A DNA stretch of 64,000 nucleotides from Coenobita brevimanus (GCA_032717465.1 CM064697.1:62001-126000); one strand, 5' to 3'; shown: positions 23,873 through 35,105, counted from the first letter of the stretch. Notes: a model not told the origin generated them from the letters alone. Numbers and translations are program-made.

Positions 23873-25405
23873 TCTATCTATCTATAGCCCGACGCCCTAA
23901 TCCCGCAAAGGGTGGCCGCAGACAAAATGCCTCCAAGTCACTCTGTCACCCACCATTTGACTACCCTCCCCCCAACTCACCCCCCCTCCCTCATATACCT
24001 CTCAACTCCATCCCTCCACCTCATCCTCGGTCTACCCCTCCCTCTCCCTCCCTCCACCTCATCCTCGGTCTACCCCTCCCTCTCCCTCCCTCCACCTCAC
24101 CTACATACACCCTCTTAGTCAGTCTTTCATTCTCCATTCTCTCCACATGTCCAGACCACCTCAGTGTATTTCTCCTAATCTTCTCAACCACATCCACATC
24201 TACTCCACAACGTTCCTTCACTTCTTCATTCGTCAACCTGTCACTCCACATGCTCCTCTCAAGTAACTCATTTCCACTGCTCTCACTCTTGACTTGTTCC
24301 CCTCTTGCAAGGTCCACGCCTCGCTTCCATACGTCAGGGTAGGGATCACAATATCATCATGCAGTGACTTCTTAACTTCCATACTCACCTCCCTATTTCT
24401 CATCACTGCTTTCAGTGTACCAACAACCTTCCTTCCCTGCTGTACCCTTTCATGTACTTCATCCCCCAAAGTTCCATCCTTACTCATCACACTACCCAAG
24501 TACTTGAATGCACTCACATTCTCCATATCTTCACCATCCAACCTCACTGCACACTCTGTGACTTCATTCCTCTCAAACACCATAACTTTACTTTTGTTTA
24601 CATTAACTTTCAGCTTTCTGCTCCTACACACTGTCCCAAATTCATTCACCAAACCTTGCAACTCCCATTCATCTTCACTCAACAATACTGTATCATCAGC
24701 AAACAGCAACACCGGGAGCTTCCAAATCTCACCCTCATTCATTAGGGCCAGCCCCACATCCACTCCCCTACCTTGCACCTCCTTTACAACCCCATCCATA
24801 TATATATTAAACAGCCATGGAGACATCACACACCCCTGTTTCAGTCCCACATTGAGATCAAAGAACTCGCTCAGCTCACCATCCACTCGCACCGTAGCCC
24901 TAGCTCCCTCGTACATACTCTTCACAGCACTCAGCAATTTCCCCTCCACTCCATATATTCTTAATACCTTCCACATACCTTGCCTATCTATTCTGTCATA
25001 AGCTTTCTCCAAGTCCATGAAGGCAGCATACACTTTCTTTCCCTTCTTTAAATACTTCTCCACTAAACATCTTAGAACAAATATCTGATCTACACACCCT
25101 TTTCCCTTCCTACATCCCCCTTGTTCTTCTCCAACTAGCTCCTCTGTCATTTGCCTAACCCTATCAATGAGTATTCTACCATATATTTTACCAGTCACAC
25201 TAGAAGGCAAATACCCCTATGGTTACCACATACTTCTGTCACCTTTTCCTTTGTACAGAGGAACAATTATACCTGATTTCCAGTCCTCTGGAACCCTTCC
25301 CTCTTCCCAAGCCAATCTACACAACTTCCATATCCACTCCACAACAGTCTCACCCCCACACCTAAGCATTTCACCACACACTCCATCAATTCCTGGGGCC
25401 TTTCC
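23873..25405 (-). mobile_element. LINE family A, minus strand, long intact RT frame
   Basis: On the minus strand a 325-codon frame (24233-25210) reads GKIYGRILIDRVRQMTEELVGEEQGGCRKGKGCVDQIFVLRCLVEKYLKKGKKVYAAFMDLEKAYDRIDRQGMWKVLRIYGVEGKLLSAVKSMYEGARATVRVDGELSEFFDLNVGLKQGCVMSPWLFNIYMDGVV...LFADDTVLLSEDEWELQGLVNEFG...KYLGSVMSKDG. The pre-RT piece KAPGIDGVCGEMLRCGGETVVEWIWKLC is at about 25300-25400. The 3' end at the left is (TATC)n then AGCCCGACGCCCTAATCCCG. No stop interrupts the RT, so it is among the younger copies here. The endonuclease is absent (5' truncated). Confidence 0.92.
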
Positions 25406-26055
25406 CTGCAAGTAGGGAATACAGACAGAGGGAGACAGTTCAGAGTTGACTTGCTGTGTAAATGAGGGACTGGGAATAATGGCTAACTCATGCATTAGAG
25501 TGTTGGACAGAAAAGGGATGAGAGTTTGTTGCTAGACGTGTGCTATGCACCCGTCGTAAAGGTGGAGGGAACAGTGACCATTGAAGTAGCGGTAGAAAAG
25601 AGATAAAGATGCAACAGGGCGGCAGAGACAGAGGTTGAAGGGAGCCAGAAAGAGGAGGAGACTTAATGAGACATAAAGCCCTTGACTCCACCCTATTGAG
25701 AAGAGCTGTATGTGGGGAGGCTCCCCACACTTGAGAGTTGTACTCTACACAGGGGCGAATAAAACTCGTGTATAAAGTCAACAACTGTGCAGGGTTAGAG
25801 AAGGTACAGAGTCGGCTTTGCATACCTAATCTCTTGGAAGCAGATTTTACAAGAGATGTACAGTAATATGATCTTTCCAAGATAAGTCCCGAGTGAATGA
25901 AACCCCAAGCATGTTCAAGGATAATGCAGGATTGACCTGGATATTATTAAACAGTGGGTACTCCTGTGGAAGATTTTGTCAGGTTGATAGGTATAAAAAC
26001 TGAGAATTGGAATGCTCTAGATGTAAAAAGTCATGAAAGCTGTTAGGATCAAAAG
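25406..26055 (-). mobile_element. LINE family E C-terminal RT fragment, minus strand
   Basis: On the minus strand: LVKSASKRLGMQSRLCTFSNPAQLLTLYTSFIRPCVEYNSQVWGASPHTALLNRVESRALCLIKSPP, then HSTRLATNSHPFSVQHSNA. Upstream (to the right) a decayed LGVSFTRDLSWKDHI segment extends it to about 26050. The junction with the family A LINE at 25405/25406 is direct, with no spacer. Confidence 0.85.
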
Positions 26056-26560
26056 CTCCTAGATCTTGTGCAGGAGTTTTTCCAAACACAGCATGTGGTG
26101 AGGGTTCCGACGATGAGAACAACGAGACTCTCCTGCTGCTGGAAAACGTCGGGGGGGATTAATGCTGTCGGAGACAGCGCCCTTGTCGACCGGGCAGGGG
26201 ACAACGACACAGTCGCCTCCTGCACCAGTTGCGCCACAGACACTGCGCCGCGTCCAGGTGCCAATGTCGCATAACTAGGCCCTGCTACTGGTGACATAGG
26301 CTCGGCCAAGGGGGAACTGGAGGCTTGAGGTGGAGAGACCGCAATGGCTGTAGGAGCGAAAGGTACAAGCCAAGGCGATGCCTGTTGTCCAAGTGAAGAC
26401 TATGGCTGGGCCGATAGTCCTGGTGGGTGTGTCTGCTCCCGTCGTGATATAAGTGTGGGCAAAGCCACCCGAGGGGAATGCTCTTGGACTTCGTCCCAGT
26501 CCTCCTCACTTGAAACATCGCTCAGCTCGTCATCTACCTAGATCTTGGTCTCCTCCTCGA
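26056..26560 (-). other. GC-richer segment, possible LINE ORF1 or gag remnant
   Basis: Base composition jumps relative to the surroundings. Minus-strand frames read MAEPMSPVAGPSYATLAPGRGAVSVAQLVQEATVSLSPARSTRALSPT, a Pro/Ser/Ala-rich low-complexity sequence. It lies immediately 5' of the family E RT piece, so a decayed ORF1 of that element is one reading. I cannot identify it. Confidence 0.3.
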
Positions 26561-26791
26561 AGAGAACCTTTTGCCACTGGTCAGAAGACAAACCTTTCTT
26601 CTCCATTTTGGCAAGCACTGACACAGAAAGTCAAGTATGAGCTTTTTAGGTTCTCAGCTGAAAAAGAAGTGATATTATTCACTGTCACGCAACACCTTCC
26701 ATTGAGAGTAGCATTACAAACAGTTCACATAAAGGATAACTTTTCATTATCTTTTCACGGTCTCAACTGTCCACTGGCGTCCGTGGGTGTG

Positions 26792-26796
<5 letters not shown>

Positions 26797-26857
<61 letters not shown>

Positions 26858-26862
26858 ATATA
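26797..26862. repeat. (TA)n microsatellite
   Basis: TA dinucleotides with few interruptions. Confidence 0.97.
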
Positions 26863-26916
26863 ATTTTATTTTTCGGCCCTCCTACCCGTAAGTTTCACCA
26901 CACACATAATATACTC

Positions 26917-26920
<4 letters not shown>

Positions 26921-26962
<42 letters not shown>
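26921..26962. repeat. (AC)n microsatellite left of SINE
   Basis: AC dinucleotides directly preceding the SINE head. Confidence 0.95.
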
Positions 26963-26964
<2 letters not shown>

Positions 26965-27218
26965 ACGCTCGCTGGTGCAGTGGTAACGTTCCCGCTTGCC
27001 AACTGGTGGACGGGAGTTCGCGCCTCGCTCAGGTTGCGAAAAGTTTCACTGACGAAATGGGTGGTTACTGTCCCCCTTGAGCAAGGGGACGGGTGTGTGC
27101 GTGTGTGAAGGTCACAGCCTTGCCCTTAGATCGGACTATATGAGGTCTCAGCTCCTTTCCGGGAGGGTAAAAGCTGATCATCACGACCATCAAGTGATCC
27201 TGACCGACCCGGTGAATT
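26963..27218 (+). mobile_element. tRNA-derived SINE, copy 3 (best preserved)
   Basis: The A box TGGTGCAGTGG is at 26973-26983 and the B box GAGTTCGCGCC at 27014-27024. Between them CCCGCTTGCCAACTGG resembles an anticodon arm with GCC. The body matches copies 1 and 2, ending GATCCTGACCGACCCGGTG and AATTACACAC. It is flanked on both sides by CA repeats, as the other copies are. Confidence 0.8.

Positions 27219-27271
<53 letters not shown>
27219..27271. repeat. (AC)n(AT)n compound microsatellite
   Basis: AC dinucleotides followed by AT dinucleotides at the SINE 3' end. Confidence 0.95.
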
Positions 27272-27272
<1 letters not shown>

Positions 27273-27700
27273 AATTTATATTTTCCTCCTTCCCCAAACG
27301 TTCCCCCAACACATGATCCAATATTTTCCACGAACACTCGTGGCACATATCACAAACATATTAGATAAGAATCATTAATTTCAGCAATTGTTTTAGCAAG
27401 GTACAGCACCTGTTCACTGACGTCCGTGGTTGCCCGGCGTTGCAAGGTACGGTACCTGTCCACTGACGTCCCTTGGTCCTTGGCATCGTTACCTTTCCCA
27501 GCACACCTGCCGCTAAAGTATCGCTCACCTACTGTACGCACCTGAACGAACACTCGCGGCACAGTTCACGTACATTCTACATACAGTATATTTTTTGGTG
27601 ATATTTGAGAATTTTAATGGTATATATATGGAAAATAAGGCGGTTTTCATTTTAAGGTATGGTCCTATGGTGTAGGCTATGGTATGGGATGTGCCTCTGA
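27272..27700. other. Non-coding stretch with small internal repeats
   Basis: The phrase GGTAC(A/G)G(C/T)ACCTGTCCACTGACGTCC occurs twice (about 27402 and 27447), with a relative at 26770 (CTGTCCACTGGCGTCCGTGG). No gene recognised. Confidence 0.4.
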
Positions 27701-28670
27701 ACCGACACTGCAGCTCACAGTGACCATCCACTTCCTGGGGCAGGGGGGATGGGGAGAGTCTAGAGCTGTTGGCAGGCCCAGGTGGATTCTTCATTCCGGC
27801 TCCGATGATTGTTTGGGCTCCGATGATTGTTTGGGCTCCAATGATTCTTCGTTTGGTCTCTGATGACTCTTCGTCCAGGCCCTGATGATTCCTTATCCGG
27901 GGAGGTCCTACAGCCAGGCTCGTCGATTCCTCCGAAGGGAAGATGCGCACTCCAGTGTTGACTGCTATGACAGGTAAATATAAAGATGATAATTTGAATT
28001 GTTGTGAGCAGGTGGAGATTGTCAGACGTGAAAGGATTGAACTTGCTGGTGAATCTCTTGTGTGGAAGAGTTTTGTTATTTGGGAGACATGTTGTGTGCT
28101 GGAGGTGGGGCGGGAGCTAGCTCTGTGGCTAGAGTGAGAAGTGGTTGGAAGAAGTTCAGGGAGCTCTTGCCTCTCCTGACATTGAGAGGGCTCTCCCTAC
28201 GTGCTAAGGGGTCTTTGTATGCAGCATGTGTTAGGAGTGTAATGCTGTATGGTAGTGAGACCTGGGTTGTGAAGGAGGAAGATATTCGCCGGCTCAGACG
28301 TGCAGAAATGACAATGATTAGGTGGATGTGCAGTGCGTCCCTGCGTCCAAGGCCTGGAGGGGCTGGGTTTACGATGGAAGAGCTGAGAGGTAGGATGAGA
28401 CTGGAGTGTATTGGTGTTGTGATGAGGAGAGGTAGATTGAGGTGGTTTGGACATGCGGAGAGGATGGGGGATGCTTATTGGGTGAGGAAGGTGAGAACTG
28501 TTAATATTGGAGGTGGGGTTATGAGGGGTAGACCGAGAAAGACATGGGACGAGTGTGACCTTAGGGTTAAGGGACTGAACAGGGAGGCTGCAATGGATCG
28601 TGCAGCGTGGAGAGCCGCCATTAGGTGACCAAGGCCGACACATGCAAGCATGTTGGAGCCTTTAAAAACG
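27701..28670 (+). mobile_element. LINE family C, 3' part with long frame
   Basis: A 188-codon frame (28062-28628) reads FCYLGDMLCAGGGAGASSVARVRSGWKKFRELLPLLTLRGLSLRAKGSLYAACVRSVMLYGSETWVVKEEDIRRLRRAEMTMIRWMCSASL...GRPRKTWDECDLRVKGLNREAAMDRAAWRAAIR. The 3' end is CCAAGGCCGACACATGCAAG...GGAGCCTTTAAAAACG plus an A-rich tail. The RT core is absent. The whole block, including about 340 bp upstream of the frame, is repeated in inverted orientation at 61335-62258. Confidence 0.88.
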
Positions 28671-28724
28671 AAAAAAAAAGAAAATATTCAATGAATTTCA
28701 GATTTTATTTTTGGGTTTAGGTGA

Positions 28725-28850
28725 GGTCTATCTACCTATCTATCTATTACCACTCGCCTCAATCCCATTCGGGGTGGCCACAAACAAATCGCCTCCACGT
28801 CGCCCTGTCCCCTGCCATTTCACTGCCCTGCTCCCAACTCACACCCCATG
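28725..28850 (-). mobile_element. LINE family A 3' end fragment, minus strand
   Basis: (TATC)n then TTACCACTCGCCTCAATCCC...GGGGTGGCCACAAACAAATC...ACTGCCCTGCTCCCAACTCACACCCC, the extreme 3' end of family A. It is dead on arrival (severe 5' truncation). Confidence 0.85.
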
Positions 28851-29755
28851 TTTTTAGGCTTAGTTAGCTTGTTTTAAAGCTATTTAGGGTTAAGGTTAGC
28901 TAGAAACTTGTTTTTGGACTCATTTGAGTGGGTTTAGGACTTGGTTGGGTGGAAACCCAAGGCACCAAAATGCATCCCCATACTGTACTTTACATGTTAA
29001 ATCTACCCTGAGTTACAATATGCCACCTAGTGATGGGTTTTTACTTAAACAATTGCATCATTAAACCGGAGTTTGCCTGTACTACATATGGATAATTTTT
29101 AAACAGGGCACATCTTATAAGTGGGCAGCTCCTATGTATGGGTGAAGCCAACAGGTTTGTATGTTGGCAGCTCTTATCTGTGGGTGAAGCCAACAGGTCT
29201 GTAAGTGGGCAGCTCTTATGTATGGGTATATTTACCTGTGGTGAAGCTGACAGGTCTGTATATCTGGGGATCTTTTTCATATTTTTCCTTCTGGAATATC
29301 TGCTTTTGGAGAGCTCAGAGCAAAATTCTTATGAAATACAAAGTTGTTCAGGTTGAAATTTTGAATCGATTATATCATGTCAGCTGTTCCGTTGGCTGAC
29401 ACATCAACTGACTGTTATGTGACTTTCTGTTTGGATTATAAAGAGTCATTTTAGTGACTTATGAAATGCAGAGTTCCTTGGCTTGAAATTTTGAGTTGAA
29501 TTGACATGTTAGCTGTTGCATCAGCTGATTATTTAGCAATTTTCAGTTTTGTCCATAAGAAGGCCTTTTAATAAAACAGTTTCACATTCTACGAGTTTCA
29601 AAGAAACTTTTTAAATTGGCTGCAGTAGTTTTGCTGCAGGTCTATGAAGATAGTTTCTTCTTATTTCATATTGAGCACTTCGCATAGAGAGGAGGAGTCG
29701 CACATGGGTAGTTTTTCATATCCACTACCTCGTCAGCAGGAAAACCTCTCTCTCT
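28851..29755. other. Unassigned sequence with short local duplications
   Basis: At 29115-29260 the phrase GTGGGCAGCTC(C/T)TAT(G/C)T(A/G)TGGGTGAAGCCAACAGGT is repeated about three times at 43-60 bp spacing. At 29330-29530 two related segments (AAATTTTGAATCGATTATATCATGTCAGCTGTT / AAATTTTGAGTTGAATTGACATGTTAGCTGTT) form a second diverged duplication. No gene seen. Confidence 0.45.
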
Positions 29756-29756
29756 C

Positions 29757-30120
29757 TAAATCTATCTATAGCATATCTAACAACAGTATAACGAGACGCC
29801 ATAATCCCATAAGGGGTGGCCATTTGTCTTTTGAGTTAGTTGTTTTTCCATATGTATATTTTTGTGAATGGAGGGCCTTGTGTAAGCAGGCAAACCAGCC
29901 TATAGATATTTTTTCCACAAAGCAGATTATATAACCTGGATAATATATCTATCTATCTATTGCCATACTCCATAATCCCATACGGGATGGCCACAAACAA
30001 ATCGTCTCCACGTCACCTTGTCCCCCGCCATTTCCCTGCCCTGCTCCAAATTCACACCCCCCTCTCTCATATACCTCTCCACTCCATCCCTTCATCTCAT
30101 CTTTGGCCTCCCCCTCCCTG
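29757..30120 (-). mobile_element. Two LINE family A 3' end fragments
   Basis: At 29757-29825: (TCTA)n, GAGACGCCATAATCCCATAAGGGGTGGCCATTTG. At 29940-30120: (TATC)n, TTGCCATACTCCATAATCCCATACGGGATGGCCACAAAC, through ATACCTCTCCACTCCATCCC. Both are severely truncated insertions in the same orientation. Confidence 0.85.
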
Positions 30121-30884
30121 ATGTATGAAAATATCTTAGCAGAGAGAGAGTTGGAGGAAAGAGGGGGGGGGGGAGAACTAGTGGGGGTGGAGGGAAGGAA
30201 GGAATGCGGGGGTAGGTGGAATGTGCCGGCTTTTGGTCAGTCAGGCTCCAGCAATTACAGGGGAAGGGTCTGCAATTTTGGTAAGATATTTTTCCTTTCT
30301 CTTTCCAGTAAGTATTTTTTCTCTCCAGTAATTACCTTTCTCTCTCCATTAATTGCTTCTGTGGTGATATTGATTTTAATTTGTATTGTAAACAGGCCTG
30401 AGTGTTTCTAAAGCATACTCGTGATTGAAAGAGTAAGAAAGTATCATGACAGAGATGGGTGTGAACTCTGGGGTGGGGTGTATGTGGAGCTTGGGGTGTG
30501 TATGTGTAGTTTTTTGGGTGTGTATGTGTGTAGATTTTGGGTGTAGATTTGTATGTGGAGTTTGGGGTATCTGTGTGTGTTGGATTGTGGTTTTGTTTGT
30601 GTATGGATATTTTGATATTTTTTGTGATTTTCTCGTAATGGCTTATAAAGAATATTCTTTTTCAGGAGTGTGAGTTGGAGAGAAGGCAGCCTGATAATGA
30701 AGAAGGGAAAAAAAGATCTGGAGGGTTCAGTAATTGGCCATGTAGCTGTAGAGAGACTGCTACCACAACCACAACTACTGCAACCACAACTACCCCTACC
30801 ATAACTACCACAACCACAACCTTCTATGGAGGACATTTAATTGGATACTTACTAGGTGAATATGCCAGAACCTTCTGTTTTATG

Positions 30885-32880
30885 TCTATCGCCAGATGCC
30901 TCAATCCCGTTTGGGGTGGCCACAAACAAATCACCTCCACGTCGCCCTGTCCCCCACCATTTCACTGCCCTGATCCCAACTCACACCCTCCTCTCTCATA
31001 TACCTCTCCACCCCATCCCTCCATCTCATCCTCGGCCTCCCCTTCCCTCTTCTCCCCTCCACCTCACTCACATACAGTACACTCTTCGTCAGTCTCTCAC
31101 CCTCCATCCTCTCCACATGGCCAAACGACCTCAGTGTGTTCCTCAAAACGCTTGCTATCACATCCACACCACAACGTTCCTTTATATCCTCATTCGTCAG
31201 CCTCTCTCTCCATGTGACTCCAAAGGCTCCTCTTAAATAACTCATTTCCACTGCTCTCACTCTTGACTTGTGTCCTTCCAACAACGTCCAAGCTTCACTT
31301 GCATACGTTAGAGTTGGTATCACAATACTGTCATGTAGTAACTTTTTCACTTCCATGCTCACTTCCCTGTTTCTTATCACTGCTTTCAAAGAACCAGCAA
31401 CCTTTCTTCCCTGCTGTACACTTTCAAGCACTTCACCCTCCAAACCTCCATCCTTACTCATCACACTACCCAAGTACTTAAACGTACTCACATTTTCCAA
31501 TTCCTCACCATCCAACCTCGCTGTACATTCACTGACTTCACCTCTCTCAAAGACCATCACTTTACTCTTCCCTACATTCACCTTTAGATTCCGTTTCTTA
31601 CACACACTCCCAAACTCATTCACCAAGCCTTGCAGCTCCCCTTCGTCTTCACTCAACAACACAGTATCATCTGCAAACAACAGTACAGGGAGTTTCCAAA
31701 CACTATCCTCTCTCACCAGGGCCACTCCAACATCCACTACCCTACCTTGTATCTCTTTTATTACCTCATCCATGTACAGATTGAACAACCATGGAGACAT
31801 GACACATCCCTGTTTCAACCCAACCTTCAAAGAGAAAAATTCACTTAGTTCACCATCCACACGCACTGCAGCCTTAGCACAATCATACATACTCTTCACA
31901 GCATTCAACAACTTCCCATCTACTCCATATATTCTTAATACTGGTCACAATCCTTGTCTATCCACCCTGTCATAAGCTTTCTCCAAATCCATGAAAGCTG
32001 CATACAACTTCTTTCCCTTCTCTAGAAACTTTTCCACTAAAGATCTAAGAATGAATATCTGATCTACACAACCTCTTCCCTTCCTAAAGCCTCCCTGTTC
32101 TTCTCCAACTAATTTCTCTGTTCTTTCTCTAACTCTGTCAATAAGTATCCTACCATACACTTTTCCTATTATACTAAAAAGACAAATGCCCCTATGATTA
32201 CTACACACTTCTTTTCCCTTTTCCTTTGTACAAGGGAATAATTATACCTGACTTCCAATCCTCCGAGAGTCTACCTTCCTCCTAGGCCAATCTGCACATC
32301 TTCCACATCCGTTCTACCACTATGTCTCCCCCATGCTTCAGCATTTCACCACACACTCCATCAATTCCTGAGGCTTTCCCCAATTTAACTTTCTTCATTG
32401 CTTCCACAACATCTATCCTACTGATTTGTTCCTGTCTTCTCACCCTCCTTCTCCCAGCCATTCCCCAGCCACTTACTCTGATTACTTCCATCCTCTATGT
32501 TCAACAGTTCCTTAAAGTATTCTCTCTATCTGCTCACTTTTTCTCCCTTCTCCACTAGTAATCTACCATTTTCATCTTTCACTCCCCTGCTAGCTTCACT
32601 TCCACCCTGTCTTCCTCTCTTCACCTCTTTCCAGAACATTTTCTTACATTCCCTCCACTTTACACTCAAATTCCTTCCAAATTCCTCATCCACTCTCCTC
32701 TTACTCTTACTAATCTTTTCACCTCTCTCTTTCTTTCTACATATAACTCTCTCTTCCGCCTCTCAACTTCTTCCACGCCCCTATTTCTCGTCCATTCATT
32801 GTATGCTTTCTTCTTTTGTGCCACAGCCTGTCTCACCTCTTCAGTCCACCACGCTGTTCCTTGTACCCCCCTCAGTTTTC
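30885..32880 (-). mobile_element. LINE family A, minus strand, best long copy
   Basis: A 326-codon minus frame (30931-31911) covers LNAVKSMYDCAKAAVRVDGELSEFFSLKVGLKQGCVMSPWLFNLYMDEVIKEIQ ... LFADDTVLLSEDEGELQGLVNEFGSVCKKRNLKVNV ... KYLGSVMSKDGGLEGEVLESVQQGRKVAGSLKAVIRNREVSMEVKKLLHDSIVIPTLTYASEAWTL ... GRPRMRWRDGVERYMREEGVSW. Upstream (31945-32208) is IGKVYGRILIDRVRERTEKLVGEEQGGFRKGRGCVDQIFILRSLVEKF and (32282-32491) GKASGIDGVCGEMLK; the EN-RT linker WWTEEVRQAVAQKKKAY is near 32800. The endonuclease is missing. It is a decapod-type EN-class LINE; RTE-like is my best guess at clade. Confidence 0.92.
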
Positions 32881-32989
32881 TCTTATTATTATTATTATTG
32901 TTATTTTAAGCATACCACTTCCACCTGGCTTTTGTGGAGGGGCTAGGTATATCTTTCCCAGCTAATTTCTAAAAATAATTTGAGTTTTT

Positions 32990-34920
32990 AGTGACAGATT
33001 CCCAGCCTACACAGTTTATGGCCAAGTGTAGCCTGATTGGGAGGGTAATTTTGACTAGTAACCAAGGAGACATTCCATACTCATGACCAGGGCTCTGTAA
33101 AATCTCTAACCCCTTTTCTGTTAATGGCCAGGTGTAGTCAGATTGGAAGGGTAATTTTGACTAGTAACCAAGGAGACTTATGACCAAGGCTGTTCGTAAA
33201 GATCCTTAACCCCTTTTCAGTTACTTTATGGCCAAGTGTAGAGATTGGAAAGGTAATTTTGACTAGTAACCAAGGAGCTTCATGACCAAGACTGTTCGTA
33301 AAGATCCCTAGCCCCATTTCAGTTACTTTTTGGCCAGGTGTAGTCAGATTAAATCATTCCATAACTAAGGTTCATAAAATTCCATGCAAAGACTATGTAA
33401 AGATTCCTAACTCCCTTCCAGTTACTTTATGGCTGTGTAGTCAGATTGAGATGGTAATTTGGGTTAGTAACCAAGGAGACTCATTCCTTAACAAAGGCTA
33501 AAATTCCATGCAAGAACAGACTTATGTAAAGATCCTTAAGCCTTTTTTCAGTTAATTTATGGCCAAATGTAGAGATTGGAAAAGTAATTTTGACAAGTAA
33601 CCAAGGAGACTCATGACCAAGGCTCTTTATAGATCTCTGACCCTTTATTCAGTTTCTTCTTGGCCAAGTGTAGTCAGATTGGAAAGGTAATTTTGACTAG
33701 TAACCAAGGAGACTCATTCCCTAAGACTCAAATTTCATGCGACATCTTTTCAAAAATCCCTAACTCCTTTTCAGTTAATGCCAGGTGTAGTCAGATTGAT
33801 GCTTTTGATGCGTATTTTGCCTAGTAACCAAGGAGACTCATTCCCTAACCAAGGCTCCAGTTCCATGCAGCAACTATTCAGAGATCTCTAAGTCCTTTTC
33901 AGTCAGTGGTTGGCCAGGTGTAGCTAGATTGGAAAGATAATATTGACTAGTAACCAAGGAGACTCATGACCAAAGCCCTATGTAATGATCCCTAGCCTGA
34001 TTTCAGTTACTTTATGGACAAGTGTAGTCAGACTGGGAGGCTAATTTTGACTACTAACCAAGGAGACACAACCAAGGCCCTACGTATTGATCCTTAGCCT
34101 AATTTCAGTTACTTTTTGGCTAAGTGTAGGCAGATAGGAATGATAATTTTGACCAGTAACCAGGGAGACTCATTCCCTAACTAAGGCTAGTATTTCATAC
34201 AGGAACTATGTAAAGATCCCTCACCCCCTTTTCTTGCCATCAGTCTCCTGATGGCTAGTAGTAGTCAGATTGATGGTAATTTTGACTAGTAACCAAGGAG
34301 ACTCATTCCTTACTCATGACCAAGGAGGCTCTTCGTAATTTTCAGTTTATGGCAAAGCAGTCAGATTGGGGGGGGGTTAATTCTGGCTAGCAACCAAGGA
34401 GACTCATTCTTGACTCATGACCAAGGCTTTGTAAAGATCCCTAGCCCCTTTTCAGTTAATTGATGGCCAGGTGTAGTCAGATTGGGAGGGCAGTTTTGAC
34501 TAATAACCAAGGAGACTGTCACAATAGCTTTGCCCAGGTGTTCATTCCTTTGTAAATTATTTCACATAGCGCTTTGGCAGGAAAAAAGCAATGGTATGGC
34601 TGTACAGTCATCCCATAGCACTTCTTTGTGACTAGCATCATGTTCTAGTGTTTATCTGATTACAATTCAGCATTCAGAATGGAGAGATGGCAATTTTAGG
34701 CCAAGGTAGTGTAAAAGCAAGCTAGTAACCAAGGAGACTCATAGCACTTGTTCAGGACTAGCATCAAATTTTAGTTGTAAATTGGAATAGTAACCAAGGA
34801 GACTCATCCCTGACTCAAAACCACAGCTCGTCAGATGCAACCACATCTTCGTATTTTGTGTGGGAGTGACCAGTCAGATTTTAGTAATTGTAAATTGGAA
34901 TAGTAACCAAGGAGACTCAT
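32990..34920 (+). repeat. Tandem array of ~110-bp units with an invariant X-box-like core
   Basis: Sixteen cores (GTAACCAAGGAGAC or within 1-3 changes) start at 33058, 33164, 33266, 33467, 33597, 33700, 33824, 33950, 34064, 34156, 34289, 34390, 34503, 34725, 34790 and 34903. Spacing is mostly 92-133 bp. The 201-bp gap at 33266-33467 holds a unit whose core is deleted. The unit consensus is CAGTTAATTTATGGCCAAG, TGTAGTCAGATTGGAAGGGT, AATTTTGACTAGTAACC, AAGGAGACTCATTCCC, then AAGGCT...AAGATCCCTAACCCC. Flanks vary in length and sequence while the core is nearly fixed. Confidence 0.93.
34575..34775 (-). repeat. Two minus-strand copies of the stem-loop unit inside the core array
   Basis: Read on the minus strand, 34645 down to about 34575 gives ACATGATGCTAGTCACAAAG, AAGTGCTATGGGATG...GCCATACCATTGC. 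The stretch 34775-34740 gives TTTGATGCTAGTCCTGAACA, AGTGCTATGAG. Both match the stem-loop unit found on the plus strand from 35129 on. Confidence 0.75.
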
Positions 34921-35059
34921 TCCTAACAAATAACTACAGCTCGTCAGATGCATACACATCTTCGTATTTTTTTGCAGGAGTGACTGATTCAGAAGTGGCT
35001 ATAGGTATAAAAACAACTTTCACTTTGAATACCTGGCTGTAACAAAATATTATTAGAAT

Positions 35060-35105
35060 ATGATGCTATGCCCTTCTTTTTTGGTTTAAAATATCATAGC
35101 ATCAT
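35060..35105. repeat. Small inverted repeat, 11-bp arms
   Basis: ATGATGCTATG (35060-35070) and CATAGCATCAT (35095-35105) are perfect reverse complements with a 24-bp T-rich loop. The arm resembles the start of the dispersed stem-loop unit (AATATGATGCTAG), so this may be two unit ends head to head. Confidence 0.7.

Noticed and set aside
24294..25001. 235-codon plus-strand Ser/Thr/Pro-rich frame (and a similar one at 31268-31975)
   Set aside because: Both lie opposite the family A reverse transcriptase and mirror each other because the LINE copies do; antisense shadows.
26963..27030. A possible true tRNA gene at the SINE head
   Set aside because: No complementary acceptor stem, a degenerate B box, and the same body follows in two other copies; it is a SINE.
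30675..31217. 180-codon frame with Thr repeats (ACAACC-rich)
   Set aside because: Low-complexity (CAA/CCA) start followed by antisense LINE A 3' end.
32990..34920. CRISPR-like pattern of a short constant repeat with variable spacers
   Set aside because: The spacers share a clear consensus and vary in length, and the locus is in a eukaryotic genome; it is a diverged tandem repeat.
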